Shown here piece after piece: positions 6,279 to 14,141 of a stretch of 29,950 bases of DNA. Position 1 is the first letter of the stretch. Every line of letters starts with the position of its first letter. The DNA is from an uncultured Coriobacteriia bacterium (GTDB lineage: Bacteria; Actinomycetota; Coriobacteriia; Coriobacteriales; QAMH01), in assembly GCA_902478425.1 (NCBI GenBank), contig CABSKV010000006.1, forward strand, positions 1-29,950, in the 5' to 3' direction. The translations under genes were made by a program, and so were the position numbers. The notes under the pieces were generated by a model. The model had not been told where the DNA came from and made no database searches. It saw only the letters and a list, made by a program, of their open reading frames with translations.

Positions 6279-7628
6279 TTACGAGTCGAGGTCGCGGACG
6301 AAAAAGACGGAGCAGATGAGCACGCCAACGGCAAGCGCCGCGGAAAGCCCGAGCGCCAGGTTGTAGCCGAGTGCGCCACCCACCACCGAGATGAGCAGCA
6401 TCATGAGCGCCGTGCCAAACGACGCGCACGCCTGGCGCACCGTCGTGAAGAACGCCGAGCCGTCGATCATGTTATCCATCGGCAGCTTGTGCATGCCCCA
6501 GGAGTTGAGCGGGCCGATGATCGAGCTCACGCCAATGCCGCGCACGACCTGCAGCGCGGTGATGAGCCAAAACGGCGTGTCGGCGGTGATGAACGCCATC
6601 GCGCCACTGCCGGCGACGAGGAGTATGGCAGCGCTCACGACGACGGGACGCGGGCCGATCTTGTCGCTCAGTATGCCCGCAAGGGGATTGAATATCGCCG
6701 CGAGTATGGTCGTTGGCAGGAAGACGAGGCCGGCGTCGACCGGTGTCATTCCCGCAATGTTCACGATGAAGAGCGGCAGGATGAGCGTGATGCCCATGAA
6801 CGACGCGTTGAGGAGGTTTTGCGCGATGAAGCTCACCACGTAGGTATGCGACCGGAAGATCGACATGTGGATAAGCGGGTGCTTGATGCGATGCTGGCGC
6901 ACGATGAACCAGGCGACGCAGACAATGCCCACGACAAGGCCGATCCAGATGGTCGGATCGGCGATGGGGCGATACGCCGCGGTCGAAAACGACAGGAGCA
7001 CGCAGCCAAAGCCCACGGTCGAGAGCAGGGCCGAGAGGTAGTCGAGATGCGCGTCATGCACCTCGTGCGCGCGCTTGCGCACGAGGACGACCGTAGCAAT
7101 CGCAAGCGCGATGATGATGCAGACGAGAATCCAGAAGTAGCTTCTCCAGCCCCACGAGTCCACGAGCAGACCGCCGAAGAGCGGGCCGATGTTGGGCGCA
7201 AAGCCGAGTGCGATGCCGGCAATGCCCATGGCCGTGGCGTTCTGGCCGCGCGGGAAGCGCGTCATCGCGATGGTCTGCATGACGGGCAGCATCATGCCGG
7301 TGCTAATGCCCTGTAGCACGCGCGCGAAGAGGAGCACGTAGAAGTTGGGGGCGGCTGCCGCGATGAGCGCACCGACGAGCATGAACGCGAGCGCGACGAA
7401 GATGAGCGTGCGCACTGCATAGCGTCGGGCGAGGTGCGTCACGAGTGGCACGGTGACGCCGATGACGAGCATGTAGATGGTCGTGAGCCATTGACTGACG
7501 CTCTCGGGTGTGCCGAAGCTCGCCTGCACGCCGGAGAGCATGGAGTTCATCGCGGTTTGCGTGAGCGCGCCTAATGCCGCGGTCAGCGTGACGATGGCGA
7601 ACATCGCATATGTGCGGCGACGATCCAC
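6279..7628 (-). CDS. MFS multidrug-type exporter, DHA2 (14-helix) family
   Basis: The 449-residue hydrophobic protein matches the DHA2 drug:H+ antiporter pattern. It has QWLTTIYMLVIGVTVPL early on, FARVLQGISTGMMLPV (the conserved Arg/Gln/Gly helix), and motif C-like GFAPNIGPLFGGLLVDSWGWR. About 14 membrane segments are expected. It sits in the cytoplasmic membrane and probably exports an organic compound. The GTG at 7628 lies four bases after the activase stop, so it is the last gene of the COG3580/COG3581/activase operon; ATG 7604 is an alternative start. This context suggests that it moves the substrate or product of that system, or a related acid, but the substrate cannot be inferred. A 39-nt hairpin follows. 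Confidence 0.85.
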   Translation of the reverse strand: MDRRRTYAMFAIVTLTAALGALTQTAMNSMLSGVQASFGTPESVSQWLTTIYMLVIGVTVPLVTHLARRYAVRTLIFVALAFMLVGALIAAAAPNFYVLLFARVLQGISTGMMLPVMQTIAMTRFPRGQNATAMGIAGIALGFAPNIGPLFGGLLVDSWGWRSYFWILVCIIIALAIATVVLVRKRAHEVHDAHLDYLSALLSTVGFGCVLLSFSTAAYRPIADPTIWIGLVVGIVCVAWFIVRQHRIKHPLIHMSIFRSHTYVVSFIAQNLLNASFMGITLILPLFIVNIAGMTPVDAGLVFLPTTILAAIFNPLAGILSDKIGPRPVVVSAAILLVAGSGAMAFITADTPFWLITALQVVRGIGVSSIIGPLNSWGMHKLPMDNMIDGSAFFTTVRQACASFGTALMMLLISVVGGALGYNLALGLSAALAVGVLICSVFFVRDLDS

Positions 7629-7632
7629 GACC

Positions 7633-8616
7633 CTACTTGGTTGCGATGGCCCCGCGCTCGCAGCGGTTGCCCCAGGAATCGATGAGCTCGTTATCGCGAT
7701 AGACGCAGATGATCTCGCAGTGATTGGCGCACTTGCCGCATTCGACCTCGCGGGTGACGAACTCGAAGTCGAGGGCGGCGTCGAAATCGAAGGCACCGCT
7801 GGCAAAGGGGCCTTCGCCCGTCGCAGTGGTCGGACCCGCATCGGCGGCGAGCAGCGCCACGCCGTAGGCACCCATGAGGTGGCCGTCCGGATCGACGAGC
7901 ACGGGCATGCCGAGCAGCTCTTCGAAGGCGTGGACGACGCCGACGTTCTTGCTCACGCCGCCCTGGAACACGGCCGGGCCCTCGATTTTCTTGCCCTTGC
8001 CCACGTTGTTGAGGTAGTTGGACGCGACCGCATGGCACAGACCGGCGATGATGTCCTCACGCGAGTAGCCGACCTGGATCTTGTGCACGAGGTCGCTCTC
8101 GGCAAACACCGTGCAGCGCGCGGCGATGTTGGCGGGCTTCTTGGAAGTGAGCGCGATCTCGCCGAAGTCCTCGACCTCCACGCCCAGACGGTGCGCCTGG
8201 CTCGAGAGGAACGAGCCCGTTCCGGCAGCGCATAGCGTGTTCATCGCGTAGTCCACGGCGATGCCGTCTTGCACGATGATGATCTTGGAGTCCTGGCCGC
8301 CGATCTCGAAGATCGTGCGCACGTCGGGATGCAGGTGCGTGGTGCCGACCGCATGGGCCGTGATCTCGTTCTTGATGACCGAGGCGCCGAGCATCGAGCC
8401 CACGAGGCGACGCGCGCTGCCCGTGGTGCCGGCGCTGACGACGCGTACCTCGTCTTCGTCGATCTGGTCGCGCAGCTCGGCGAGGACGCGCTTGGCTGCG
8501 CCGGCGGGGTCGCCTTCCGTCCACAAGTAGGAACGCGCGATGATGTCGCGGTTCTCGTCGATGACGACGCCCTTCGTGGAAATGGAGCCGATGTCGATTC
8601 CGATAGTGCAGTTCAT
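7633..8616 (-). CDS. BadF/HgdC-type ATPase: 2-hydroxyacyl-CoA dehydratase activase
   Basis: The 327-residue protein belongs to the actin/Hsp70-fold ASKHA activases. It has the phosphate-binding start IGIDIGSISTKG, FEIGGQDSK at ~104-111, and the two family cysteines in CAAGTGSF (Cys129) and ARCTVFAESD (Cys168). In the characterised dimers these hold one [4Fe-4S] cluster between subunits. Such activases use ATP to inject an electron into a dehydratase or a related Fe-S protein. A C-terminal extension carries five more cysteines (293, 296, 300, 304, 319), possibly a further metal site. The ATG overlaps the stop of the COG3581-like gene (ATGA). It probably energises the two upstream proteins. No classical HgdA/HgdB dehydratase pair is present. 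Confidence 0.9.
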   Translation of the reverse strand: MNCTIGIDIGSISTKGVVIDENRDIIARSYLWTEGDPAGAAKRVLAELRDQIDEDEVRVVSAGTTGSARRLVGSMLGASVIKNEITAHAVGTTHLHPDVRTIFEIGGQDSKIIIVQDGIAVDYAMNTLCAAGTGSFLSSQAHRLGVEVEDFGEIALTSKKPANIAARCTVFAESDLVHKIQVGYSREDIIAGLCHAVASNYLNNVGKGKKIEGPAVFQGGVSKNVGVVHAFEELLGMPVLVDPDGHLMGAYGVALLAADAGPTTATGEGPFASGAFDFDAALDFEFVTREVECGKCANHCEIICVYRDNELIDSWGNRCERGAIATK

Positions 8617-9812
8617 GAGCGTGACTCCTTCTTCATGGCGAGCATGTCGTAAAACGCCTCGAGGCGCGTGTCCAGACCGGTATCGCTCGTCTGGGCATCG
8701 TAGGTGAGGTACAGGACGGGGATGTGGAAGTCCGAGCTGATGCGTTGGAGTACGGGCTCGCAGTCGATCTCGGGCGTGCAGCCGGCCGACTTCGCGTGGA
8801 TGATGCCGTCAAATCCCCGCTCGGCATAGCGGCGGGCGGCGGCGATGGTCATCGTCGAGGTGGGGCCCATGTCATAGAGCAGGTACTCGCCTGCGCTCAC
8901 GCGTAAGTTCGGCTCGTTGTAGTGGATGAAACGATGGGTGAGGTTGAGGTAGCGGTGAATCTCCACGCGCATCTTCAGGAGCTTCTCGTCGAGGTTGAGG
9001 TTCGAGCGCTCGTCGAAGGCGGTGAAGAGCTCGCCGACGACGCCGATGCGTATGGGGTTCGCGGGTTTGTCGATGGGCAGGTTTCGCATCGCGTCCATGC
9101 AGCGATTGTATGCCTCGTTGATGTCGCCGTCGGAGCTTGCGGCATTCAGGTCGTCCATGTAGCAGTCCCAGACGCGCTTGAAGGAGCCTTGCTCGACCTC
9201 GAAGCCGGCATTGGCGAGGTAATAGTCGCGTGCGCTGTCAAGTTTGGTCGCCATGTTGGCCGTGGCCATGAGCTGCACGACCGCGTGGGGAATGTTGATG
9301 TCGGGATTGACCTTCTTGAGGCAATCCTTCGCCCAGCCAAGCGGACCCTGGTCGTTGTGCTCGGAGAAATTGAGCATGACGAAGTCGTAGCCGGCATCGC
9401 GCAAGATGGACTCCTGCAGCTCGCCGTAATAGCCCAGGCGGCATGGCCCGGCGAACTGCACGAGCACGTTGGCGCCCTGGTCAAGCGCCTCGATATAGTC
9501 GCCCAGGATGTGCTTGAACGGCGTGCAGACGTAATCGGTGGAGAGGCGCTCGCCAAGCTCGATGGTCTGTCTCGTGGCCGTGGGCAGGGGCAGGAATTCG
9601 GCGTCGAGCACGTGTTCGGTGAAGAATCTGAAGGCCGGCTCGTAGTAGCCGTAGCGGAAGAACGCGACCTTCGTTGTCTTGTGACGCATCTTTTTGAGTG
9701 CCTTGCGCTGGCGCTTCTCGCGCGACTTGCCGGCGATGAGGCGGGAGGGATGCGTCGGGTCGGTGTCGATGGTGACCTTGGAGCGCACGCCGTCATGTTG
9801 CGTGTTACTCAC
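8613..9812 (-). CDS. COG3581-like CoA-dehydratase-activase-related protein
   Basis: The 399-residue cytoplasmic protein resembles one segment of the large 'acyl-CoA dehydratase activase-related' proteins. Conserved cysteines lie in DYVCTPFKHILGD, FAGPCRLGYYGELQ and SAGCTPEIDCEP, plausible Fe-S ligands as in HgdB-type folds. The C-terminal PVLYLTYDAQTSDTGLDTRLEAF is typical of 2-hydroxyacyl-CoA dehydratase-fold proteins. The GTG at 9812 is preceded by GGGAGG and overlaps the end of the upstream gene by eight bases; a longer frame (to 9878) would overlap further without a better ribosome site. It is encoded between the COG3580-like gene and the activase. It probably forms a complex with both; the reaction is unknown. 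Confidence 0.82.
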   Translation of the reverse strand: MSNTQHDGVRSKVTIDTDPTHPSRLIAGKSREKRQRKALKKMRHKTTKVAFFRYGYYEPAFRFFTEHVLDAEFLPLPTATRQTIELGERLSTDYVCTPFKHILGDYIEALDQGANVLVQFAGPCRLGYYGELQESILRDAGYDFVMLNFSEHNDQGPLGWAKDCLKKVNPDINIPHAVVQLMATANMATKLDSARDYYLANAGFEVEQGSFKRVWDCYMDDLNAASSDGDINEAYNRCMDAMRNLPIDKPANPIRIGVVGELFTAFDERSNLNLDEKLLKMRVEIHRYLNLTHRFIHYNEPNLRVSAGEYLLYDMGPTSTMTIAAARRYAERGFDGIIHAKSAGCTPEIDCEPVLQRISSDFHIPVLYLTYDAQTSDTGLDTRLEAFYDMLAMKKESRS

Positions 9813-10818
9813 GGATGTAACCTCCCTTGCGCTGGAATTGCAGGATGTCGATGAAGCTCTCGAGACGCGTCTGGACACCGGCCGTGCCCGTCTGCGCGTC
9901 GATCATGAGGTTGAGGATGGGGACGCCGTGAATGCAGCGCATGATGGCGTCGTCTGTCATGGAATCGGGGCCGCACGGAAACGCACTGATGAGGACGATG
10001 CCGTCGACCTGGTCCTTGAGCATGAGGATGGAGCCGATGAGCTCGCGGTTGATGACCCAGGGCATGGTGGACGAGAAGTCGAGGCTCGCCTTGTATGCCT
10101 TGGCGTGGTCGGTGTCGCAGGCGAAGAGCACCGTGCAATCCAGCTGCCTGAGCGCGTTGATGATATCCATCGCCATGTACTGGTCAAACGCGATATAGGG
10201 GTGTGCGACGATGAGGATGGACAGTGGCACCTGCTCCGTCTTGCTCGGGTCGCTTGCCACGACGTGGCGGTACTCCTCCATGAGCTTGAGGATCTCCTCC
10301 TGGTTGCGCGCGCGTTGCTCGTCGGCTCTCTGCTGTGCCTGTGCTGCCTGCTTGTACGCGAGTTTCGCGTCCTTGCGCGAGGCGCCGAGGCGCTGGCCGA
10401 GCTCGACGAACGCGTTGCGTATGGCCTTGGCGTCGCTGCCGTTCTCGACGAGCAGCGAGATGACGCGCAGCTCGGCGCGGAAGGTGTTGCGCACGAGGTC
10501 GGTCATGGACTGGAACTTCGTGCAGTAGCCGCGGTGCATGTCGCAGCTGGCATAGCAGGGGACGAAGACCGCGTCGCAGCGGCCGATGAGGTTGACGACG
10601 TGGCCCATGAAGATTTTCGAGGCTAGGCAGGTCTCGTCGACCGAGCGTGCGATACCGGCATCGACGATTGCCTTGTCGGTCTCGTCGCTGATGACGACCG
10701 TCTTGCCGAGCGCCTCGAAGAAGGTCTGCCACAGCACGCCGTAGCGGTACTGCAGAAGGGCGCGCGGAATGCCGATGACGTGCACGTCTGTCAGGTCGGC
10801 GTAGGCTGAGGTTTTCAT
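9805..10818 (-). CDS. COG3580-like (DUF2229-type) CoA-dehydratase-activase-related protein
   Basis: The 337-residue cytoplasmic protein starts with VIGIPRALLQYRYGVLWQTFF, typical of the DUF2229/COG3580 module. Cysteines lie in DETCLASKI, FVPCYASCDMHRGYC and AFPCGPDS, and the closing NLMIDAQTGTAGVQTRLESF parallels the end of the COG3581-like neighbour. The spacing of the cysteines suggests Fe-S ligation. ATG 10818 has AAGGAG seven bases upstream. It is the first gene of a four-gene operon (this gene, COG3581-like, activase, MFS). In many bacteria these modules are fused into one very long protein; here they are separate. The reaction is unknown: perhaps ATP-driven reduction of a CoA ester or another recalcitrant substrate (inference). 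Confidence 0.82.
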   Translation of the reverse strand: MKTSAYADLTDVHVIGIPRALLQYRYGVLWQTFFEALGKTVVISDETDKAIVDAGIARSVDETCLASKIFMGHVVNLIGRCDAVFVPCYASCDMHRGYCTKFQSMTDLVRNTFRAELRVISLLVENGSDAKAIRNAFVELGQRLGASRKDAKLAYKQAAQAQQRADEQRARNQEEILKLMEEYRHVVASDPSKTEQVPLSILIVAHPYIAFDQYMAMDIINALRQLDCTVLFACDTDHAKAYKASLDFSSTMPWVINRELIGSILMLKDQVDGIVLISAFPCGPDSMTDDAIMRCIHGVPILNLMIDAQTGTAGVQTRLESFIDILQFQRKGGYIRE

Positions 10819-10844
10819 GCTGGCTCCTTGTGACTTGGGAGAAG

Positions 10845-10873
10845 ATATTAAGCTATCGGCTCGCCTCGGGCAA
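10845..10873 (-). promoter_or_regulatory. Predicted promoter of the COG3580/COG3581/activase/MFS operon
   Basis: On the minus strand TTGCCC (10873-10868), a 17-base spacer and TAATAT (10850-10845) lie 27 bases before the ATG at 10818. Upstream, GGTGG (10877-10881) and CCACC (10889-10893) form a small dyad between the divergent promoters. Confidence 0.5.
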
Positions 10874-10917
10874 CGCGGTGGATTTCTGCCACCTTATCCG
10901 ATTCGCCTGATTGGGAA

Positions 10918-10923
10918 TATAAT
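10918..10923 (+). promoter_or_regulatory. -10 element of the symporter gene
   Basis: A consensus TATAAT lies 38 bases before the ATG at 10962. The best -35 candidate is TTATCC at 10894-10899, a weak match with an 18-base spacer. Confidence 0.5.
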
Positions 10924-10961
10924 GGGCGGAACAATATGTAGAGCGGGAATGGAGAGACCGC

Positions 10962-12587
10962 ATGGGAGAGCTCAACGATCTTCTGGTTGCCTTCACGGGA
11001 ACCATCGACGATTTCATGTACACCTACATCTTGGTGATTCTGCTCGTGGCAACGGGCGTATGGTTCACCATACGCACGCGCTTCGTGCAGATACGCTACA
11101 TCAAGGACATGTTCACGAACCTCGTGGGCAAGAGCGTCTCGGCAGATACGAAGTTCTCCGACGACGTCGAGGATGCCGTCGACACGAGCAAGCTGCCCAA
11201 GGCGCCCGGCGCCGCCAACGAGCACGGCAGCACGGCCTATGCCGATGCGTCCAAGCCCAAGAAGGATCGTCGCATCTCGTCGTTCCAGGCGCTCATGGTC
11301 TCGACGGCATCGCGCGTGGGCACGGGCAACATCGTCGGCATCGCGACGGCCATCGCCATCGGCGGCCCCGGCGCCGTCTTCTGGATGTGGCTCATGTCCA
11401 TCATCGGAGCGGCCTCGGCATTCGTCGAGTCGACGCTCGCGCAGATCTGGAAGGTGCGCAATCCCGATGGAACCTTCCGCGGTGGCCCGGCGTACTACAT
11501 CCAGCTCGCGCTCGGCAAGCGCTGGCTCGGCATCATCTTCGCCGTGGCCCTCATCCTCTGCTTCGGCCTCGGCTTCAACGGCCTGCAGACTTACAACATG
11601 GCCTCGGCCATCGACTACTACGTGATCGATGGGCACGAGGGCGTCGTCAACACAATCATCGGCCTGTTCGTCGTCGTCGCGGTAGCCGTCGTGATCTTCG
11701 GCGGCGTGCATCGCATCTCGGTCATCACTTCCTGGATCGTGCCGATCATGGCCGGCGCCTACATCCTCATCGCCATCTGGACCTGCGTCTCCAACCTGGG
11801 TGACGTTCCAGCCGCGCTCGGCCTCGTCTTCGGACAGGCCTTCGACTTCTCGTCGCTTGCCGGTGGCTTTACCGGTTCGATGATCATGTGGGGCATCAAG
11901 CGCGGTCTCTTCTCGAACGAGGCCGGCATGGGCTCGGCTCCGAACGCGGCTGCCACCGCCGACGTGTCGCACCCCGTGAAGCAGGGCCTCGTGCAGAGCC
12001 TCTCCGTCTACATCGACACGCTCGTGATCTGCACCTGCTCGGCGCTCATGATGCTCATCTTCTGCGTGCAGCAGCCCGAGACGGTCGCGGCGCTCGTGGC
12101 CTCCGACAGCTTCAACGGCATCGACTTCGTGCAGCTGGCGATGGCCAATTCAATTGGGCCCATCGGCATCCACTTCATGACCGCGTGCATCATCCTGTTC
12201 GCGTTCTCGTCGCTCGTGGGCAACTACTTCTACGCCGAGGGCAATATCCTATTCATCAAGGACAGCAAGGGCGTGCTCCTGGCGTTTCGCCTGTTCTGCC
12301 TGGCGGCCATCTTCTTCGGTGCCATCAACAACTTCAGTCTCGCGTGGAACCTCGCCGACATCTTCATGGGCTTCATGGCCATCATCAACCTGATTGCGAT
12401 TCTGCTGCTGGGCAAGTGGGCCATCAAGGCGCTCGACGATTACACGGCGCAGCGCAAGAAGGGCGTGAATCCCGTGTTTTGCGCGCAGAACATTCCGGGC
12501 ATGCCCAAGACCATCTGGTGGACGCACGATACGACCTGCGGCTGCAAGGTGGATGATTCCGGCGGCGGCGTGCAGGCTGCGGAATAG
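10962..12587 (+). CDS. Alanine/glycine:cation symporter (AGCS family)
   Basis: The 541-residue membrane protein shows the AGCS signatures: TRFVQIRYIKDMF near the N-terminus, SSFQALMVSTASRVGTGNIVGIATAI at ~106-131, and KRGLFSNEAGMGSAPNAAATADVSHPVKQG, the family hallmark, in the second half. These proteins couple Na+ or H+ entry to uptake of D/L-alanine or glycine. An extra hydrophilic segment of about 45 residues (58-102, rich in Asp, Lys, Ala) lies between the first helix region and the conserved core, longer than I expect for the family. ATG 10962 is preceded by GGAGAG. It is transcribed divergently from the activase-type operon and ends in a strong terminator. Confidence 0.92.
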   Translation: MGELNDLLVAFTGTIDDFMYTYILVILLVATGVWFTIRTRFVQIRYIKDMFTNLVGKSVSADTKFSDDVEDAVDTSKLPKAPGAANEHGSTAYADASKPKKDRRISSFQALMVSTASRVGTGNIVGIATAIAIGGPGAVFWMWLMSIIGAASAFVESTLAQIWKVRNPDGTFRGGPAYYIQLALGKRWLGIIFAVALILCFGLGFNGLQTYNMASAIDYYVIDGHEGVVNTIIGLFVVVAVAVVIFGGVHRISVITSWIVPIMAGAYILIAIWTCVSNLGDVPAALGLVFGQAFDFSSLAGGFTGSMIMWGIKRGLFSNEAGMGSAPNAAATADVSHPVKQGLVQSLSVYIDTLVICTCSALMMLIFCVQQPETVAALVASDSFNGIDFVQLAMANSIGPIGIHFMTACIILFAFSSLVGNYFYAEGNILFIKDSKGVLLAFRLFCLAAIFFGAINNFSLAWNLADIFMGFMAIINLIAILLLGKWAIKALDDYTAQRKKGVNPVFCAQNIPGMPKTIWWTHDTTCGCKVDDSGGGVQAAE

Positions 12588-12609
12588 GGCAAACATCCTG
12601 CGCATTCAT

Positions 12610-12655
12610 CTGACCTGACGGGGCTGGCGATAATCGCCGGCCCCGCTTTGTTTGC
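12610..12655 (+). terminator. Rho-independent terminator after the symporter gene
   Basis: CGGGGCTGGCGA (12619-12630) pairs with TCGCCGGCCCCG (12634-12645) over a three-base loop, with one G-T wobble, and is followed by CTTTGTTT. It is preceded by the 8-mer CTGACCTG (12610-12617), also seen beside the repeat hairpins at 1116, 4491, 4860 and 6220. Confidence 0.85.
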
Positions 12656-12695
12656 CTAAGCTATCTTTTCCGCGAATAAAAATCCGGCGAATGTC

Positions 12696-12724
12696 TTGCA
12701 ACTCATAAAAAGAGAGAGTATTTT
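12696..12724 (+). promoter_or_regulatory. Predicted promoter of the DUF5692-like gene
   Basis: TTGCAA (12696-12701), a 17-base spacer and TATTTT (12719-12724) are a fair housekeeping promoter in an AT-richer stretch. This would leave an untranslated leader of about 140 bases before ATG 12871. Confidence 0.45.
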
Positions 12725-12729
12725 GTAGC

Positions 12730-12870
12730 ATGTCAAGAGAAATCTGCGAACGGTAGCATATTACTGGTAAAAGGACTTCGACGATCATGTGTTCTTGATG
12801 AAAGCACTTCCTGGCCGGGATGATTGCCGGAAAGTCCGCAAGGGGAGACCGGAGTAAAGGAGGGATTGAA
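12730..12870 (+). promoter_or_regulatory. Long structured 5' leader, class not recognised
   Basis: The leader contains an imperfect stem of CTTCCTGGC (12807-12815) with GCCGGAAAG (12826-12834) around a 10-base loop. A purine-rich stretch with three GGAG/GGGAG-like motifs and the ribosome site AGGAGG follow just before ATG 12871. I could not match it to a known riboswitch class. Confidence 0.3.
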
Positions 12871-13992
12871 ATGTTGTTTGACGTTTACGGTCCTAATGCC
12901 GCCTTTCAATGGTCAGGACTCTTCATGGTGCTCATCGCACTCATCCTGCTCAACGAGGTGGCACGCCGCTGGAAGGCCGGAGGAATATTCTTCTTCTTCG
13001 GCGTTTGCGGCTTCATGACCATCTACTGCATTGCCATTGAAGTCGGCGCCGCGATGGGTGCCGAATGGGCGCTCAACAACCCCACGTACACTTCCATGGG
13101 CGGCTGGTTCCACTATGCAAAGGTGTACGCCGCCACGGCCGGATGCATCGGCTTCATGATGCTCAAGTACTCGTGGACCAAGGTCGGGCGCTCGCACTGG
13201 TTCAAGGCGTTCCCGTTCGTGATCGTCGCGATCAACATCCTGATCGCGGTCGCGAGTGACTTCGAGAGCGCCATCGTCGCCTGGGATTCCAGCTTCGTCA
13301 CCGACGAGGGCGTCCTGCTCAACGGCGGCTGGCATAACGTGCTCAACGGCTGCGCGGGCTTGCTCAACATCCTGTGCATGACCGGCTGGTTCGGCATCTA
13401 CATCTCCAAGAAGCGCCAGGACATGCTGTGGCCGGACATGACGTGGGTGTTCATCATCTCCTACGATCTGTGGAACTTCTGCTACACCTACAACTGCCTG
13501 CCCACCCACTCCTGGTACTGCGGCATCGCGCTGCTCGTCGCGCCGACGATCGCGGGCCTCATCTGGAACAAGGGTGGTTGGATCCAGAACCGCGCGTTTA
13601 CGCTGGCCATCTGGTGCATGTTCTGCCAGATGGTGCCCATGTTCGCCAACGACTCCATCTTCGCCGTGCAGTCGGTGAACGACCCGGCCGTCAACACGGT
13701 GGTCGCCTCCATCGCGCTCATCGCCAACATCCTGGCGCTCGGCTACATCATCTACCGCGCCAAGAAGCTGGGTGTCAACCCGTACAAGCACGAGGTGTTC
13801 GTGGGCACCAAGGAATACCGCGAGGCCATGGCACGTCGCGCCTCCGTCGAGTACCTGCTTGAGACCGAGCCCAAGAAGGCCACGGACGCAGAGATCGCCG
13901 AGATGGTCGAGTACGCCGAAAGGCCCATACTTCCCGACCCCACCAAGGTCGATATGGAAGTCGAGGTCGTCACGTACGTGAAGCGCGAGTAG
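12871..13992 (+). CDS. Polytopic membrane protein, DUF5692-like
   Basis: The 373-residue protein has about eight or nine hydrophobic helices up to residue ~300 and a charged C-terminal tail of ~75 residues. It is unusually rich in Trp, Phe and Cys, with motifs such as WVFIISYDLWNFCYTYNC and LPTHSWYCGIALLVAPTIAG. I recall this sequence type as the DUF5692 family, found mostly in gut anaerobes; no function is established to my knowledge. ATG 12871 follows AGGAGG with good spacing; an upstream frame start at 12820 lies within the leader and lacks a ribosome site. It stands alone between two terminators with its own promoter and leader, so it is a single-gene unit. Confidence 0.75.
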   Translation: MLFDVYGPNAAFQWSGLFMVLIALILLNEVARRWKAGGIFFFFGVCGFMTIYCIAIEVGAAMGAEWALNNPTYTSMGGWFHYAKVYAATAGCIGFMMLKYSWTKVGRSHWFKAFPFVIVAINILIAVASDFESAIVAWDSSFVTDEGVLLNGGWHNVLNGCAGLLNILCMTGWFGIYISKKRQDMLWPDMTWVFIISYDLWNFCYTYNCLPTHSWYCGIALLVAPTIAGLIWNKGGWIQNRAFTLAIWCMFCQMVPMFANDSIFAVQSVNDPAVNTVVASIALIANILALGYIIYRAKKLGVNPYKHEVFVGTKEYREAMARRASVEYLLETEPKKATDAEIAEMVEYAERPILPDPTKVDMEVEVVTYVKRE

Positions 13993-14031
13993 GAAGCCAA
14001 CAGTCCGGGGGTCTCATTCCCCCTCATTCTG

Positions 14032-14070
14032 GGGAGCCGGCATTAGAACTGATGCCGGCTCCCTTTTCTT
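14032..14070 (+). terminator. Rho-independent terminator after the DUF5692-like gene
   Basis: GGGAGCCGGCAT (14032-14043) pairs perfectly with ATGCCGGCTCCC (14052-14063) and is followed by TTTTCTT. A smaller hairpin of five G-C pairs (GGGGG/CCCCC) lies just upstream at about 14007-14023. Confidence 0.92.
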
Positions 14071-14091
14071 CTGCCCGTGCCTGTTAATGAC

Positions 14092-14122
14092 GTGACAAAA
14101 CTGCCCCGGCAACTTTTGTCAC
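14092..14122. terminator. Bidirectional hairpin terminator, related to the 39-nt repeat
   Basis: GTGACAAAA (14092-14100) pairs with TTTTGTCAC (14114-14122) around a 13-base GC-rich loop. It has the same plan as the hairpins at 1054 and 6230: a GACAAAA/TTTTGTC stem base and a 13-base loop with a GCC/CGG core. It lies 20 bases beyond the end of the minus-strand permease gene. Confidence 0.7.
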
Positions 14123-14141
14123 CATGTTGCCTCGTTTTTGG

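Noticed and set aside
12820..12870. N-terminal extension of the DUF5692-like protein
   Set aside because: The in-frame ATG at 12820 has no ribosome site, and the added residues are hydrophilic. AGGAGG directly before ATG 12871 decides the start.
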